This document shows, one piece after another, positions 11,430 through 23,737 of a DNA stretch of 64,000 bases. The stretch's first letter is position 1; each line of letters opens with the position of its first letter. The stretch is taken from assembly GCA_006384855.1 (NCBI GenBank), contig VCJN01003359.1:105366-169365 (forward strand), written 5' to 3'. This stretch comes from Tetraselmis striata (taxonomy: Eukaryota; Chlorophyta; Chlorodendrophyceae; Chlorodendrales; Chlorodendraceae). A program made the translations under genes and the position numbers. Under the pieces are notes generated by a model, which was given only the letters and a program-made list of their open reading frames with translations, did no database searches and was not told where the DNA came from.

Positions 11430-12240
11430 ATTTAGCGACTATGGATCCAGGGTTTTTAATGTTTCTGCGTACACGGAAACGATATTACAATGAGCAGGGC
11501 GTTGTTACCCCGCGCGCAGTCGCGCGCAAAGGCTTTGATTTTTTTTTTCCGCTTTGATTTGTACCTCGGTAGGCCGCTGTCACCCCGCTCGCCTGCTGTC
11601 AGGGTCCAGCGCTGAAACCTAACCTAGTCCCGCCTGGCTGTGCGCCGTCGAGACGCGCTGAAGGGAACACGCCCACCGCGGGCAGGATGCCGCATGGTGG
11701 CCAAATGTGCGCTAGTGCGGGACGCCCTCATCGGTCACAACGACGACTCCCCGAACACATAGCGATGAACGGGAACGGACGCCACGATGAACGCATCTCA
11801 GGGTCGACGCGGATGGATTGAGGGCGAGGGGCGGGTCACCCGTATTGAGGGTGACCGCGGAGTGCGCGACGACATCGTCACTGCGCGGTTGGGGATCGCG
11901 GGCGGGCATGCATAGCGATGGGTTTAATAGCTCTCGGGGCGCCACTATGGGGAGCGGACCATCTAGGGAGGGGACCCTCGTCTGCGGAGGGGACCCTCTG
12001 GGAAGGGGACCCTCTAGGGGGGCGACCTTCTAGAGAGGGGGACAATATGTAGCGCGTCTGCGGATTCACATTGGTTGTCTAGTGCAGAAGTTTGCGGCGC
12101 CCACACCGTGCCCACGATACACCGCCGGGTACCTTCTAGGGAGGGGACCCTATGGAGAGGGGACCCTTTGGAGAGGGGGGCACCGTGTAGCGCGTATGTG
12201 TATTCGCTTGATTGTTTGGTGCAAGGTATTGTTTGCGGTG
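11430..12240 (+). repeat. Left long terminal inverted repeat
   Basis: Pairs with 13,191-14,020. It contains repeated GGGAGGGGACCCTC-type blocks at 11,965-12,040 and 12,130-12,180. Confidence 0.8.
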
Positions 12241-12256
12241 CAGCAAGGCATGCGTC

Positions 12257-12885
12257 ATGTTTGCGGCCATGGATGCTTCCGAGTGTCCCGGACCTGCGTT
12301 CGACCACTTCTCGGCCTTGTATCCGAAAGCACCCGACGAAATCAGCTACGACAATGGGTGAGCATCTAATGAATTGTCACCACTTCGTTGTAATTGCCCG
12401 AATTGCGTGCGTGCCGCTTTCACTGATATTAGGCGCACATGTGCCGGCTCGTCCCGAAGGCGGTGTAACTTGCATACAGTAGAACTACGCAAGGAGAAAG
12501 GCGAGAGGCGGAGTTACTTCATGTGGACCGAGTTCTACATCGACAAGTTCGACGAGTTCCGCGCGAAGAACCATGTCGATTGCAATAGCAGCTACAACAT
12601 CGCGACTCAGCTCAAGAGTTGGGCGTGCAATTTCTCGTTGGCGGAGCATCCCTATATCTCCGGTGCATATCGCAGATCGCCAAATCGTTCGCGCGTATGT
12701 TTTAGGTGTATTTTCTGCTTGTGCTGCGCTTCAAGCTGGCGTGCATGCACTATTACCAGCGGGAGCAGACCCGCAACACCGGGCGTGAGTTTTGGCCTCG
12801 GGCTGCGAGACATCAGGTCGTGCAGCGTGACGATTCATCCTCCGACCAGCAGTGTGACTGCTACATGGGCACCATGTGGGATTGA
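12257..12885 (+). pseudogene. Degenerate transposase fragment (KDZ/CxC-like)
   Basis: From the ATG at 12,257 the frame reads ..YPKAPDEISYDNG, resembling the FP..P..I.YD.ACQL region of KDZ/CxC-type transposases. A plausible intron (donor GTGAGC at ~12,358) leads to CNLHTVELRKEKG.., then FYIDKFDEFRAKNHVDCNSSYN, which matches the F..D.FH..NH..C motif. After a frame change near 12,660 and a stop at 12,706 the C-terminal part continues (FKLACMHYYQREQTR) to a TGA at 12,885. The gene is therefore broken in this copy. The family link is from memory of motif order, not a search. Confidence 0.5.
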
Positions 12886-13190
12886 TCGTTGTATAATGTG
12901 GTACTCAGTATGTGCTGCATTGCATTCATGAAGTGGTGGAGAACCGCAGTCCTTTACCTATAGGTGGTGAATGTAATGCATATAGACATGGCGTGAAAGC
13001 TTGGCCCGATATGGGATACATCGTTGCATAATGTGGTACTCATTGTCTGTTGCATGTACTTCATGCTGTGCCTAGCAGCTCATGGTGGAAAATGTAATAC
13101 ATATCATTAATCATCACACCCCCCTCGCGGCGCTCCCGTGCCGTCGCGGCGCCCCCGCGCCATTGTCATTGTCGCCCCCAAACCCTAAAC

Positions 13191-14020
13191 CACCGCAAAC
13201 ACTACTTGCACTAAACAATCAATGTGAATAGACATACGCGCTACATGCATGGTGTCCCCCTCTCCAAAGGGTTCCCTCTCCATAGGATTCCCTCCCTAGA
13301 GGGTACCCGTTGTATCGTGGGCACGGTGTGAGCACCGCAAATTTATGCACTAGACAGTAAATGTGAATCTACAGACGCGCTACACTTTGTCCCCCTCTTT
13401 AGAGGGTTCCCTCCCTAGATGAGGGTCCCCATCCTACAGGGTCCCCTTCCCAGAGGGTCCCCTCCCCAGACGAGGGTCCCCTCCCTAGATGGTCCGCTTC
13501 CCATAGTGGCGCCCCGACAGCTATTAAACCCGTCGAGGCTATGCCCGCCCGCGATCCCCAACCGCGCCGTGATCATGTCGTCGCACACTCCGCAGTCACC
13601 CTCAATACGGGTGACCCGCCCTCGCGCTCAATCCATCCGCGTCGACCCTGAGATGCATTCATCGTGGCGTCCGTTCCCGTTCATCGCTATGTGTTCGGGG
13701 AGTCGTCGTTGTGACCGATGAGGGCGTCCCGCACTTACGCACATTTGGCCACCATGCGGCATCCTGCACGCGGTGGGCGTGTTCCCTGCAACGCGTCTCG
13801 ACGGCGCACAGCCAGGCGGGACTGAGTTAGGTCACAGCGCTGGACCCTAGCAGTAGGCGAGCGGGGTGACAGCGGCGTACCGAGGTACAAATCAAAGCCT
13901 TTGCGCGCGACTTCGCGCGGGGTAACAACGCCATGCTCATTATAATATCGTGAATAATCCTTCATACAAACCGTCCGCGTGTCCGCAGAAACATTAATAA
14001 CCGTGGATCCAATCCGCTAT
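13191..14020 (-). repeat. Right long terminal inverted repeat
   Basis: Inverted partner of 11,430-12,240. It includes a stretch matching 11,640-11,780 almost base for base in reverse complement (for example ACATTTGGCCACCATGCGGC). Confidence 0.8.
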
Positions 14021-14059
14021 AGACGAGTCGGCCAGGCGGCTCCTCTCTTGAGCACCTAC

Positions 14060-16900
14060 CGTACTGGTATGAACTACAAAACAGCAAGCAACACATCCAC
14101 CGTTAAAAGCAGTGCTAAAAGATCAACACCTACAGCAAGCCACCTAAAAGCGGTCCGCATCCCGGACGAGGCGGGATGGATGAGTGATGCACGCACGGTT
14201 CAAAGTCCGGGCCACGCGTGCACATGTGTATGGGAGGGTGATTTGTTGATGTGATGTGCAGCTTCGGCCACGGGATGGCGGACAAATCTCACTGCGTTGT
14301 CTGATGAGGCAACGAGCACGCTCTCGAGCCTCCGCTGACATCACGACCCCGAGGAAATCTTGCAAGAAAGGCCTCCCGGTGAGCCGGGGTGGTGCACTGA
14401 GTGCCCCGCGATGGGAGGGCACCCCGATCCGCGGCCAAGCATGCGACACCGCGCACAGCGCGGCGCACCCCCATGCTCACCTCACCGATTGTGCCAAAAG
14501 ACCATGCCCGTAGTAGTGTACTCCGACATGTCCAAGATGTCTCGAAGAGGGCCCTTCTGTCCCGGCCCCGTGTTGTGTCGCGCCGCATCCCGCCGTGCCA
14601 ACCCCTGTTGTATGTCGTGCAACAGGGAGCGCTCGAACCGATCCACAGCCGTGGCCCGGGCACCGCAGTGTGCTTGACCCCGTACCCGCGGCATTGTCTT
14701 GAACTCCAACAACATGGGCTTCAAGCTCCGGGAATCATAGCTCCCGGTCACAACGTTGAACGCCGGGAGCATTGAGAGCCGACCTTTGCGTCCGGGACCA
14801 TGTCCTTGAGCTCAGGTACGTACGGTGTTGATGAAAGGCACTGCATGCTAGAACAAGTCATTCACCTCCCGGCGTACATCGATACCTAAATCGTGAACAT
14901 AGTGATCGCAGAATCAAGGCGTTTGCGATAGCATCGTGTTGTACACGCCGGTGAGCGTCTCCATGTGCCGGGAGGTCCATCAGCGCGTCGTCATAAAAGT
15001 CGACGGTGGCGGGGTTATGCTCTTCCGAGGGCGATGTGATATGGCTCCAAACCATCGGGGCCATGCATGTGCTAGGTAGAAAGAAGTACGAGCCGGCAGC
15101 GACCTACTCCCGACCCGCATCTCATGCAGTCATGACCGTCCACGCGGTGGGGATGGCCACCGTCCACATGCCCGACGCCGCGTCGAGCTGGCCAACGGAA
15201 CCGCCGAACAAGATCCGTTCCCTACATGTGATAGGGAGAGTGCCCACCGCCCGATTCTGAAGCCAACAGTTATTGTCCTTGTCTAGAAATGCCGTCAGCT
15301 GAGGTGGCCAGCTGAGGATGCCCACCGGCTCACTCTGCGAGCCCGACGCGCGCAGCTTCCGCCTCCCGCTCCATCACGTGGGCATCCGCATCGTTGAGGT
15401 GGCCAACAGTAGCCGCTTGGAGGCGGCCCCACGCCTCGCGCATCGCCGCGGCGTAGCTGGCCGACCCACGAGGATCGTTGAGGAAGTCGTCATGCTAGCG
15501 GGCGGAAGAAGTCGCGTTGAAGCTACCTCGGCCAAGTAATACGGATTCAAGCTGTGGGTCAAAGAAAGCATGAGTGTTGAGGGTGTTGATGCCGAAGTTC
15601 CTTGTGAGGAACCTCGGGAGGATGTCGTTCATGCAAGTGAGGAAGGCGGCATAACAAACGGTAGCCATGTGGCGGATGCGAGCGCCCTTCAACCGAGTGG
15701 GGAGGTGAAGCCTGCTGCGCGCCCTAGCCCATGCATCCTCGCTCAAAGTAGCCGCCTCTGTTGGCGTGGGGTCATGGTCGTGCAAAAGCTCCGTCAAGAA
15801 TTTAGTGACCACCGGCTTGGTGTTGTTGCCGGACGTGGAGGGATCAAGAGAGACCCCTAGCACCCGCTCGACCGCCGTGACGGTGGCATCCACATCCTCC
15901 GCGAAGGCCTCGAGGGGGACGGGAGGCAGTTGCAGATGAGCCAATACCCCGCCATGTGTTGCATGCGATGCTTGAGTAGGGCCCATGCGTGGTGATGCAG
16001 AGCGTGGGTGTACCGACGGTTGGGCTTGGCAGATAGGAGCTTGCTCAAGCTTGCGTCCATCTCCTCTTTTAGCTCCTCCGCCTTGCCGCACATGTAGGCG
16101 TGCACATACCCTTGCTATCCGAGCGGCACGTTGAGGGCCAAGATGCCGTGGTGGCCATAATCCAGCACGGACCACTCGATGTCGGCCGTGGCCTCACGCC
16201 GCACGGCCTCCGTGTCCGCGTTGTATGCGTGCATCTTATCGAAGCGCACCTACCTCAAGCCCCACGGACGCCTTGATGGACGTGTGGAAGGCGGGAAAGG
16301 CCGGCCAAACATGCTCCGGCATTCCCACCAAATATCCAGCGTCGGCGTTGAAGCACGCCGCCCCGTCTGTGGCCTCCAACGTATTGTCGCACTGCTCCAC
16401 CTCGGGGTGAATCGCGACGTAGAACGTTAGTTGTCGTGGCGAACGGCGCGTTATGTTGCACGCCGTACTCCGACCACAGAGGGGGCGGACCGATCGTCCA
16501 CGAGCAGAAACGAATCCATGGAGAGGGAGGCCATGAGCGCGGGGATGAGAGGGTGTAGAGAAGAGCAATCGATGTGGCATTGGATGATGGTGCGGCGTCA
16601 CGCTTCGTTGGAAGCGTTGCGAAGGTCAGTGTGGGCACGATGACGGCACGCGGGCCAAGCTTCTCGCGATGAGGCGGACGCCATACATGAGCACGGAGTT
16701 CCTTGCAGAGATGCCGACGCCGAGCTGAGACGGCGCAAACACCGACACATACGCCTCCTTCATGTTGCCCACCACCGCCCGCTCCATTGCGCGCCTCTCC
16801 GCCTCCCCTACTGCCACATGCTGCCGCGCGTCCGGGGCCCCGCCCTCGCCTAGCTTCCCGACAGGGGGCACAAAGCCTAGAAGAGGCGAAGAGCCGGTTG
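14060..16900 (-). pseudogene. Decayed non-LTR retrotransposon (reverse transcriptase and C-terminal part)
   Basis: Minus-strand frames, interrupted by shifts, show a reverse transcriptase-like order: FAPSQLGVG near 16,735, a palm-like region with RYVAIHP-type text near 16,400, a thumb-like segment RLHLPTRLKGA near 15,690, and a C-terminal block with VVTGSYDSRSL near 14,750. Similar order occurs in non-LTR elements of algae and protists. The catalytic box is not recognisable. The 3' end (14,060-14,440) is shared with 40,130-40,500 and, in its last ~80 bp, with 22,917-23,000, as expected of 5'-truncated LINE copies. At least four frame changes make it non-functional. Confidence 0.6.
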
Positions 16901-17799
16901 AACCACCCGGGTGCTATTCCTTATTCTAATTCTAGAATTATAATGAGCTGCTTCAAGGTCCGCATGCTTTTCCTTCCTCATAAATTTACGTGCATTCTTT
17001 GGACGCTAACCATGTAATCAACCCTATAAATCAGGGTGAAGATGGGTTTAATTACAAATAGGGGGGCGAGTCGGGTGAAGGCAAATTACCGGTTCTTATA
17101 CATGCGGCAAACAAGAAAAACGAGGGTTGCGGCAAGAAAAACCGCTATCCAAATGAGGGCGTTGTACGCTCGTACAATAGAGTTCCAAACACAAGATATG
17201 TGCGGTGTTTTCGACCTTGAGACGTACCATCTTGGAATATGACCGAAAATCACGCAGCGCCAACACTGATTAGAAGTTGGAGGCGTGATATCATGGCGGC
17301 CGGACACCAGGCGCGTGTGCATAAGCTGCACTCGGGCCGCGCCTGCCCAATTCGGCACCGACTTGGGGGAATCGTTGTAGAAGGCGCGACGGGCAAGCTG
17401 TGGGCATGAGGTCTAGTATACAAGTTGTTATTTTGGTCCGGGACAAAGTGTCGGCGGCGGCTTAGAGTCGGTGCCACGCATTTCGTTGACAAGCCGAGGG
17501 AGACGCCTCGGTGTATTGGCGTACAAAGGCATGCCGACCCGTTTTCGACGACCACAACATCCGAGTGGTTGGGTGCCAAGTAGCGAGGTCTGTCTACCCT
17601 GGAACTACGAGACGATGAAACGTGTTGTGGATATGTGGTTTCAGGGCCGATGAGAAACTCGGATGATGTTTAGATGGCAAGCAGTAGGCACTTAGTGCCC
17701 GTTCTCGCTAAGTGACACCAAGCGACTCGACATCATTGGTAGTCAACCGGGGACAGCAAGTACACGGGCACCCGAGTACCGTAAAATACAGTACGAAAT
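16901..17799. other. Non-coding stretch, nothing recognised
   Basis: Short frames on both strands show no domain, no consistent splice signals and no repeat partner in the window. Probably old transposon debris. Confidence 0.4.
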
Positions 17800-18465
17800 T
17801 TGAAATTGATTTACAACATGCTGACTCGTTGTTCTCCACTGCCCAAACCGAGTTGCTTTATTTAGGACTTGCTTAATCCAACCGCTGCGGGAACCCTAGG
17901 GATTGCGGATGCAGCTTCCGACCTTCCTCCTTTTCGCCCGCGCCCCTCCTCCTTCCATGCCGCTTGATATCCCCCCCCCTCCCCCCATCCGCCGTAGCGG
18001 GGTTGTCGTGTACGGTGATCTGCGGAAGCGTGTATGTTAACTGTGGGTGTGCGTGCGGGGTTTGTGGGAGGTACCGAGGTTGGACATGGCAGGTTTGCGG
18101 GATTATCGGGATATTTATGAGGAGGAGAGTATGTAGCCATCCGATTGAGTGTCTTTGGAGTTTCCTACAAACTAAGGCGGTTTTTGCAGCGGCGCTGGGA
18201 GGCGGATGGATGTTGTCTGGGGGTTGCTTGTCTTAGGGCAGAGGACCGTGAGGCTATAGATAGCTTCTAGTGTGAGTTTGTGCATGGTGCCGCTGCGGCG
18301 GATGCAGACGGGAATTATTTCAATCGAACACTGCTAGCCTTGTTGACGTAGGGCGCTCAACCTGTGTTGGTATTTTCGCGGATGAGAGCGTGTACGGTGG
18401 CATGATTGAGATCAGTGCAGTATTTGAATTCGATTATTCTGTATTTTTGGACTGCTCTAGGATCG
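17800..18465. repeat. Z-family repeat, part 1 (split by element Y)
   Basis: This segment is an inverted copy of about 44,690-45,385; both contain the GGTGGCATGATTGAGATCAGT block and the AACCCTAGGGATTGCGGATGCAGCTTCC-type region in reverse complement. It resumes at 23,262 after element Y, so the two parts were once continuous. Confidence 0.75.
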
Positions 18466-19227
18466 CACTCGTCGAAACGGGGTCCGCCTAACCGCGTTTA
18501 ACGACTACCAGGCGCGAGTAGTCGCCTGTATATATCGCGCCTAACGTTAGGCGTCACAGTACTTTAAACTTGGCGGTAAGGATGAGTACGGCAGCGGAGA
18601 CCTGCATCAAAGTACTATAGCGAGTAGCGGGTACTCGGTAGTCACGAGTGCACAAAGTACGAGACGAGTACACGAGTCACTGTACTTTACGGGAATCGCC
18701 GCCCTTCATATCTGCTAATAGGCGCGCGCCTCCTCACGAGTACGCGCGGAAGATACCCGCGTGATGACGAGTGATGATGACGAGCATGCCGGGCAGTACG
18801 GTACTGGTCGATACACAACAAAGGCTGCAAAAATGCATTACACGGTAGTCACGGTTGGTTTTGTGATTTAATAAAGGTGAGGTGCCAGGCTGGATCAGCG
18901 GCCAATGAGCGTCGAGCTTCGGGGTGTGGTTAAGCGGACATGGGCGCGCCTACTCCTAGCTGGCAAATTTAACGTCAAGGCACCGGACATTTTCGGATTT
19001 ATGGCAGAGGGGCCGGCAACTGCATAAAGTATTAGGGAAATACTAGAAATTTAATTACAATGGGTCTACTACCGCCCCCGGCCCGTGCCCGCCCCCCTGG
19101 CCTGCGGCCGGCTGGCTCCGCTGCCGCCGGCCTCTTCCTGGCGCCGGCACGTGGTGTTATGCCCGCTGTCGGCTCGGGTGCTGACTGCCCCTTGTTGCCC
19201 GCAGATACTTCTGCGCGCATGCTATTC

Positions 19228-19986
19228 ATGGCAGCTGCTGCCATCTGCTGCGCCCCGCGGCTAGGGAGCTTGTTTGACGGGGCTGGCATGATGCCGCCGC
19301 GCGCTCCCGTTGCGCTTGCTTCCTCTGGCGTCCAGCCTGCATCCTCGCAGTAGCGTCCTGAAGCGCCGGGGATCTAGCCGCACGGGGAACATGAGCTCGT
19401 CGAGCGAGCGGGGGAGGGGGGCTGTAGCCGGTAGACAGGTCTTGCACCGGAGCGCCGTTCTGGTCGATTCCGGACTGCGGTAGTGATGAAAGAAAAAACA
19501 CTTAGTCGCCGACACTCGCTCGGGCAGCGACAACATCAGCAGCTAGCTACACGATGAGCAGGTAAACCGGCCGGCAAGCGCACCTTTGCACTAGGGATGC
19601 AAAGAACCCTTGCTGCATGCGTCGGCTTCATCGATTTAAGCAAGGCAGCTTGCTCCTCCTCCACGGTCAATTAGGGTGGGCAGACGGGCCGTTCAGCTTG
19701 ACCAGTCAAAAACGCTCGACGTGTCATCGGCGCTGACTGTCGTGAGGTAGTAGCGCAGGGGCGGGCCGCGCGGGACAGGCGGGGGCTCGCGTGCTCCTCT
19801 CGGCAGCATGATATCTTCCCACGACGCGTCATCCGTCCCGGCAGCGGCATGGAAGGTGCTGACGGAGGCCATGGTGGCACGGGGGGCGAGCAGGGCGATC
19901 TGCTCTTCATGCGAAGCGGTCAGCATAAATAGGCGAAGAGGAAGTGCCGAGGAGTGAAAGTGCGCGCGCGGCTGGTGGCTCATCAC
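19228..19986 (-). CDS. Hypothetical multi-exon protein in element Y
   Basis: A start at 19,986 opens MMSHQPRAHFHSSALPL.., running to ~19,697 (..TTVSADDTSSVFDW). A second block reads LTVEEEQAALLKSMKPTHA.. (about 19,665-19,585) and ends at an AAG/GTGCGC donor. A third begins after an ACCGCAG acceptor near 19,478 with SGIDQNGAPVQDLST and becomes Arg/Gln/Ala rich. The join of the first two blocks needs a frame change. No domain recognised; it could be a decayed element gene. Confidence 0.3.
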
Positions 19987-20899
19987 GTACTTTATATCAT
20001 TGCATCAGTCTCGAGTAGTAATGGTACCTCGGTACCCGGGGCGTCACAATAACATTATCAATGACACTACGATGCATCTGCTGTTGTATGTAATGCACAA
20101 CGCGTTTCACATTAATCTTATTGCTGAACAGAGTATATGCATATCAACATACATACCACAAATGACATTAAATTTACAAAAGTACATATGTGTATAACGG
20201 CAAAGACAAATGCAAACTTTTGTGTCAACATCGGTTGACAATACTTGCTCGCGACGATACTGCAGTACACCGCGGCATCCATGCGTAACATTGACCCATG
20301 TTGTCAGTATCAAAAAAATATGTTGTGAGTGTGTCAGGAAAATTAGTGAAGCAGGCATGTGCAAGCATAATGCAGATTGGCCATGTTTCGTAAGATAGTA
20401 TTGCTTAACATTACATTTGGAAACCCCAGACCCAACCGACGCCTATATGTATCATGCGCCTGCCATACTACGCAACTGCTCCCGCAACATATGGATATGC
20501 TCAATTCACACACGCCACGGTTGCTGCGTATATGCTACTACTGCATGGCATCAACACCGCCATCATCCTCATCGAGGGCGGGGATGTCGTAGGCATGGGA
20601 GTGCTTCAAGTAAGAGCACCACCCGTGCCGGGCTGCACTATCAGCATCAGCGCAAAATGCAGGAAAGCAACAACAACATGTAAGATGCTTCAGCAATAAT
20701 ATATAACACAGGTGGCCCATCACCTGATCATCTGCCTCGGCACAGCGTCACCGGCGGCCCTTTGCCGCCGCCCCCTGCCAGCAGTGCTGATGGCCTCTGT
20801 CCATGTATATGTGACAAGTCTGCCATGCACAATCCTGGGCGGGAAGACAAAGTCCTGCTGGAAGACAGTGTTGATCGGGCCCTCCCACAGTCCAGTGCT

Positions 20900-21414
20900 C
20901 ATAGGCGTTGATAGCACGCATCTCCAACTGCAAACACAACGGGAGGCGAAGTCATCGCGCTGTTTTTGAGGTGGCGCTCAGCGACAACGAAATAAGTTAC
21001 CTTGACCTACAAGCTACGGGCAGCTACGGAGGTATTCTTCGCAGCCTTCATGAACATCGCGGCAGCAAAGGACATCACTCCGTGCATGAAGTTGCATGAC
21101 GGCATTTTCCCGATGGATAGAACTGCATGGCAACCTTGACGCACTGAGTGCTCAGTGCATGGAGCACTGCAAACATGGAGATCAAGGAGGGCTTCCGCAA
21201 CGGCAGCAACCAACAGCCCCAGCACCTGCTCAAGTCCGGCAAGGTGATGCTCTCCAGGACTGGCCAAGTCACGACGCGCAGCACCTTGATCGCGCACCAC
21301 CGTGACATGCATGGACCAACCCATCGTGCACAGCCCCACCTGCCCAAGGCAAAGGCGTGTGCCGTGAAGGCAGAGATGGCAGAGAAAGCGGCGACGAAGC
21401 GAAGGAAGATGTGA
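20900..21414 (+). pseudogene. Gene remnant in element Y, plus strand
   Basis: Two blocks look protein-like: MNIAAAKDITPCMKLHDGIF near 21,050 and MEIKEGFRNGSNQQPQ..LLKSGKVMLSRTGQ from 21,178 to a TGA at 21,412, ending Lys/Ala rich. They lie in different frames with a stop between them. Product unknown; a transposon-encoded protein is possible from context. Confidence 0.3.
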
Positions 21415-21429
21415 ATGCATTAATTACAT

Positions 21430-22408
21430 CTAGTGAGCGTGTCCCTTCCCCTTCTCGCCCTTACTGGATTTGCCATAGACAGCCATGTCACATGAGCGGC
21501 AGGTGCTCGGCTCACCGCCGCTGCCCTCAGCCCCCCTCACCGATGTTGAACGCCTCGCCTCCCGCCTCCATCGTAGCTTCGCGCCCCGCCCTCCTCTGCA
21601 TGAAGTACTTCTTTTCATATGGCCCGCACTTTACCGCATCCCAGCTGTCAATGCTGTCGTAGCTTTCAGAACTGCGCCGATGTGCGGGGCGCTGAATAGT
21701 CGCCTTCGCTGGTGTTGTCTGAGATACCCGCTCACTCTCGCTCCATGCGCTCCTGCCACTCCGTAGCGCGCAGCTTCCGAGCGCGCTCACCCAACTCACG
21801 CGCACGCTCTGAGCGCACAGTTCGGAGCGCCTACTGTTCCAGCTTGTCTGCCTCGCTCTTGCCTGGCAGCGCCTCCCACCGGAATACATAGCCACCCGTC
21901 TCTATGGGAAGCGGTGGCGGGATTGGTGCGCTGAATCCTAGCCCATCACATCGCGCAGAGCATCGCTATCGTCCATCGGGTGCATAAAATGCGCCTCGCA
22001 CAGCGCATGCAGCTCGCGCATTGCGTATACTTTGGGATCATCGAAGGCAGTGAGGAAGGGCCATGCCTTTGGATCACTTGGGCCCACTGAGTAGCCAGTT
22101 GGCAGCTCCATGTGGTGGCCGTGGCCGTTCATGCGGTCGTACATCGCCTCGGTCACCGCCGAGACCAACGCCTCCTCGCGTACCACTGGTAGGCCGTCTA
22201 CTGTGGTGGACTTGCCACACTTCCGGCAGAATTCGGAGGCGGCGGGCTGGTGGCCGAAACGGCCAGAACGCACCGAGCCCAGTTCTCGCGTCGCGCCATA
22301 TCGTTGGGGCGCTGCGTCGGCGCGAAGGGTTTTCAGCCTCCAACCCGCTGAAGCATCAACGGACGATGCGAGAGAACAACGGAGGAACTCAAAAATCCGC
22401 CACGGCAA
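21430..22408 (-). pseudogene. Gene remnant with a CxxC pair, minus strand
   Basis: 21,938-22,408 gives a frame with FCRKCGKSTTVDG (CxxC), then an acidic segment ending MDDSDALRDVMG. Downstream blocks (GGYVFRWEALPGKSEAD, RARELGERARKLRATEW) continue in one frame but are cut by several stops. No family recognised. It is presumably part of element Y. Confidence 0.3.
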
Positions 22409-22784
22409 CGACCTCAGCTTCCCCTCCCTCTAGCGATATCGGGTGCGTGTCGGGTGGGATCGGTGCCGAGATGTCTCCGATTATGTTTGGCGTGGGTGGG
22501 CTGCAGTGAGTGAGTGGGGCAAAACGGGCGGCGTCCGTACCTGATGCGGCCGAATGCACAGCCGCCGTTCACCACTGTGGGCACCACCTGCCCGACTACC
22601 GCCAGTAATGTGTACCCATGGGATAAGGTTTGCGCTCCGGGGGGCGTGATGCGCAGTGGCCGCGCGCACTGGGGGCAAGCGCGCTATGTGAAGCTCGGGG
22701 TGGGTGAGGAAGTTTGCTGTGTGATGGACGCGGTGCGCGCGGCCCGCATAAAGGATTCTATTATAGTACAGCAGTACTAGCGCA

Positions 22785-22893
22785 GTGTGCAGTGTGCGAC
22801 AGTGTGCGCCGCTGTGCGCAGTGTGCAGTGTGCGACAGTGTGCGCCGCAGTGCGCAGTGCTGTGCAGCAGTGTGCAGTGTGCGACAGCAGTGC
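22785..22893. repeat. Short tandem repeat of GCAGTGTGC words
   Basis: Repeated CAGTGTGCGACAGTGTGCGCC units over ~110 bp near the right end of element Y. Confidence 0.85.
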
Positions 22894-22916
22894 ATAACTA
22901 GTTCATGCACGATATC

Positions 22917-23000
22917 CCGGTACTGGTGTGAATTACAAAAAGGGCAGTTCCCCAGAATTAGAAAATCAATAACACAGCAAGCCGCCTAAAAGCGGCCTGG
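22917..23000 (-). mobile_element. 3' end fragment of the LINE family
   Basis: Nearly identical, in reverse complement, to 40,406-40,490: it shares GAATTACAAAAAGGGCAGTT, CAATAACACAGCAAGCC and the GCCGCCTAAAAGCGGCC hairpin. It is followed by GGTACTGGTACT repeats, perhaps part of the element tail or target. Confidence 0.75.
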
Positions 23001-23261
23001 TACTGATACTGGTACTGGTACTGGTGTGAATGACAAAAAGGGCAGTTCCGGTACTGGTACGCCGTCATATCACGTACCATTTGCGTACGGGTACTGCCAT
23101 GGCAGTCATGGCGGCGCGGGTACTCGCGACCACCGCCGAGATAAGCTGACTGATATAGGATATAGGCGCGGTAAGGCGCGGGGTGATACGGAATACAGTA
23201 ATCGTACAGTAAAATTGAGTACGGATACAGTACAAGTACCGTGTTAGGCGCGGTTCGACGA

Positions 23262-23610
23262 GTGCGCTGCTTGGAGATATGGTTTCGGTGGCCGGGTCCC
23301 AGTCGAATCCGACGATGACGTCCGCCTAGGCCAAGAAGTGGTCGAACGCAGGGTGGGTGCTTGTGCGGCGCTGAGACAGTCGGTTGCCTCTTCTTCTGCT
23401 AGGCGATCGGATGTTGATGCGCGGGATATGTGTGTCATTCAGTCGGTTAGGTCGGAGTTCAAGGGGTCTCTGTTGGGGGAGGAGCGCGCTCCGCTTCCGT
23501 AGAAGTCAGGCACATGTTTATTGCCCGCGTCCTTGGATATAGTACGTGCCAGCGACCGCCGTTCAAGACTTCCAGCTCGTTGAGGAGGAGTTAGAGCGTG
23601 TTGTACTATT
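23262..23610. repeat. Z-family repeat, part 2
   Basis: Continues the Z copy after element Y. It matches 44,410-44,700 in reverse complement (TCCCAGTCGAATCCGACGATG, GGTGGGTGCTTG, GGCGATCGG, GGTTAGGTCGGAG) and 42,790-42,925 in direct orientation at its right end. Confidence 0.75.
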
Positions 23611-23737
23611 GTTGTGTAAATACGGTACGGAGTATATCGCTCCATACACGATTGCACGTAAGGACTAATAAGCTATAATTGTACGGGTACATCGTAGTGC
23701 TTACCTGAAACATTCGTACATGTACCTTTACCCCGTA

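Larger units (their letters stand above)
11430..14020. mobile_element. DNA transposon with ~0.8-kb terminal inverted repeats
   Basis: 11,430-12,240 and 13,191-14,020 are long, imperfect inverted copies of each other. Matching blocks include GGATCCA with TTAATGTTTCTGCG at the outer ends, CGATATTA..ATGAGCA, and GTTTGCGGTG/CACCGCAAAC at the inner edges. Inside the arms are several AGGGGACCCTCT-like units, as expected of subterminal binding sites. The centre holds a broken transposase on the plus strand. Outer limits are approximate because similarity fades and no clean target duplication was found. Confidence 0.8.
18466..23266. mobile_element. 4.8-kb element Y inserted in a Z-family repeat
   Basis: The Z copy is interrupted exactly here. 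The boundaries are reverse complements: GCACTCGTCGAA at the left and TTCGACGAGTGC at the right, followed inward by related CGCCTAAC / GTTAGGCG blocks. These are candidate terminal inverted repeats. The inside holds three weak gene-like regions (19.0-20.0, 20.9-21.4 and 21.4-22.4 kb), a short tandem repeat and a LINE 3' fragment. No known transposase was recognised, and the target duplication is not clear. Confidence 0.5.
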
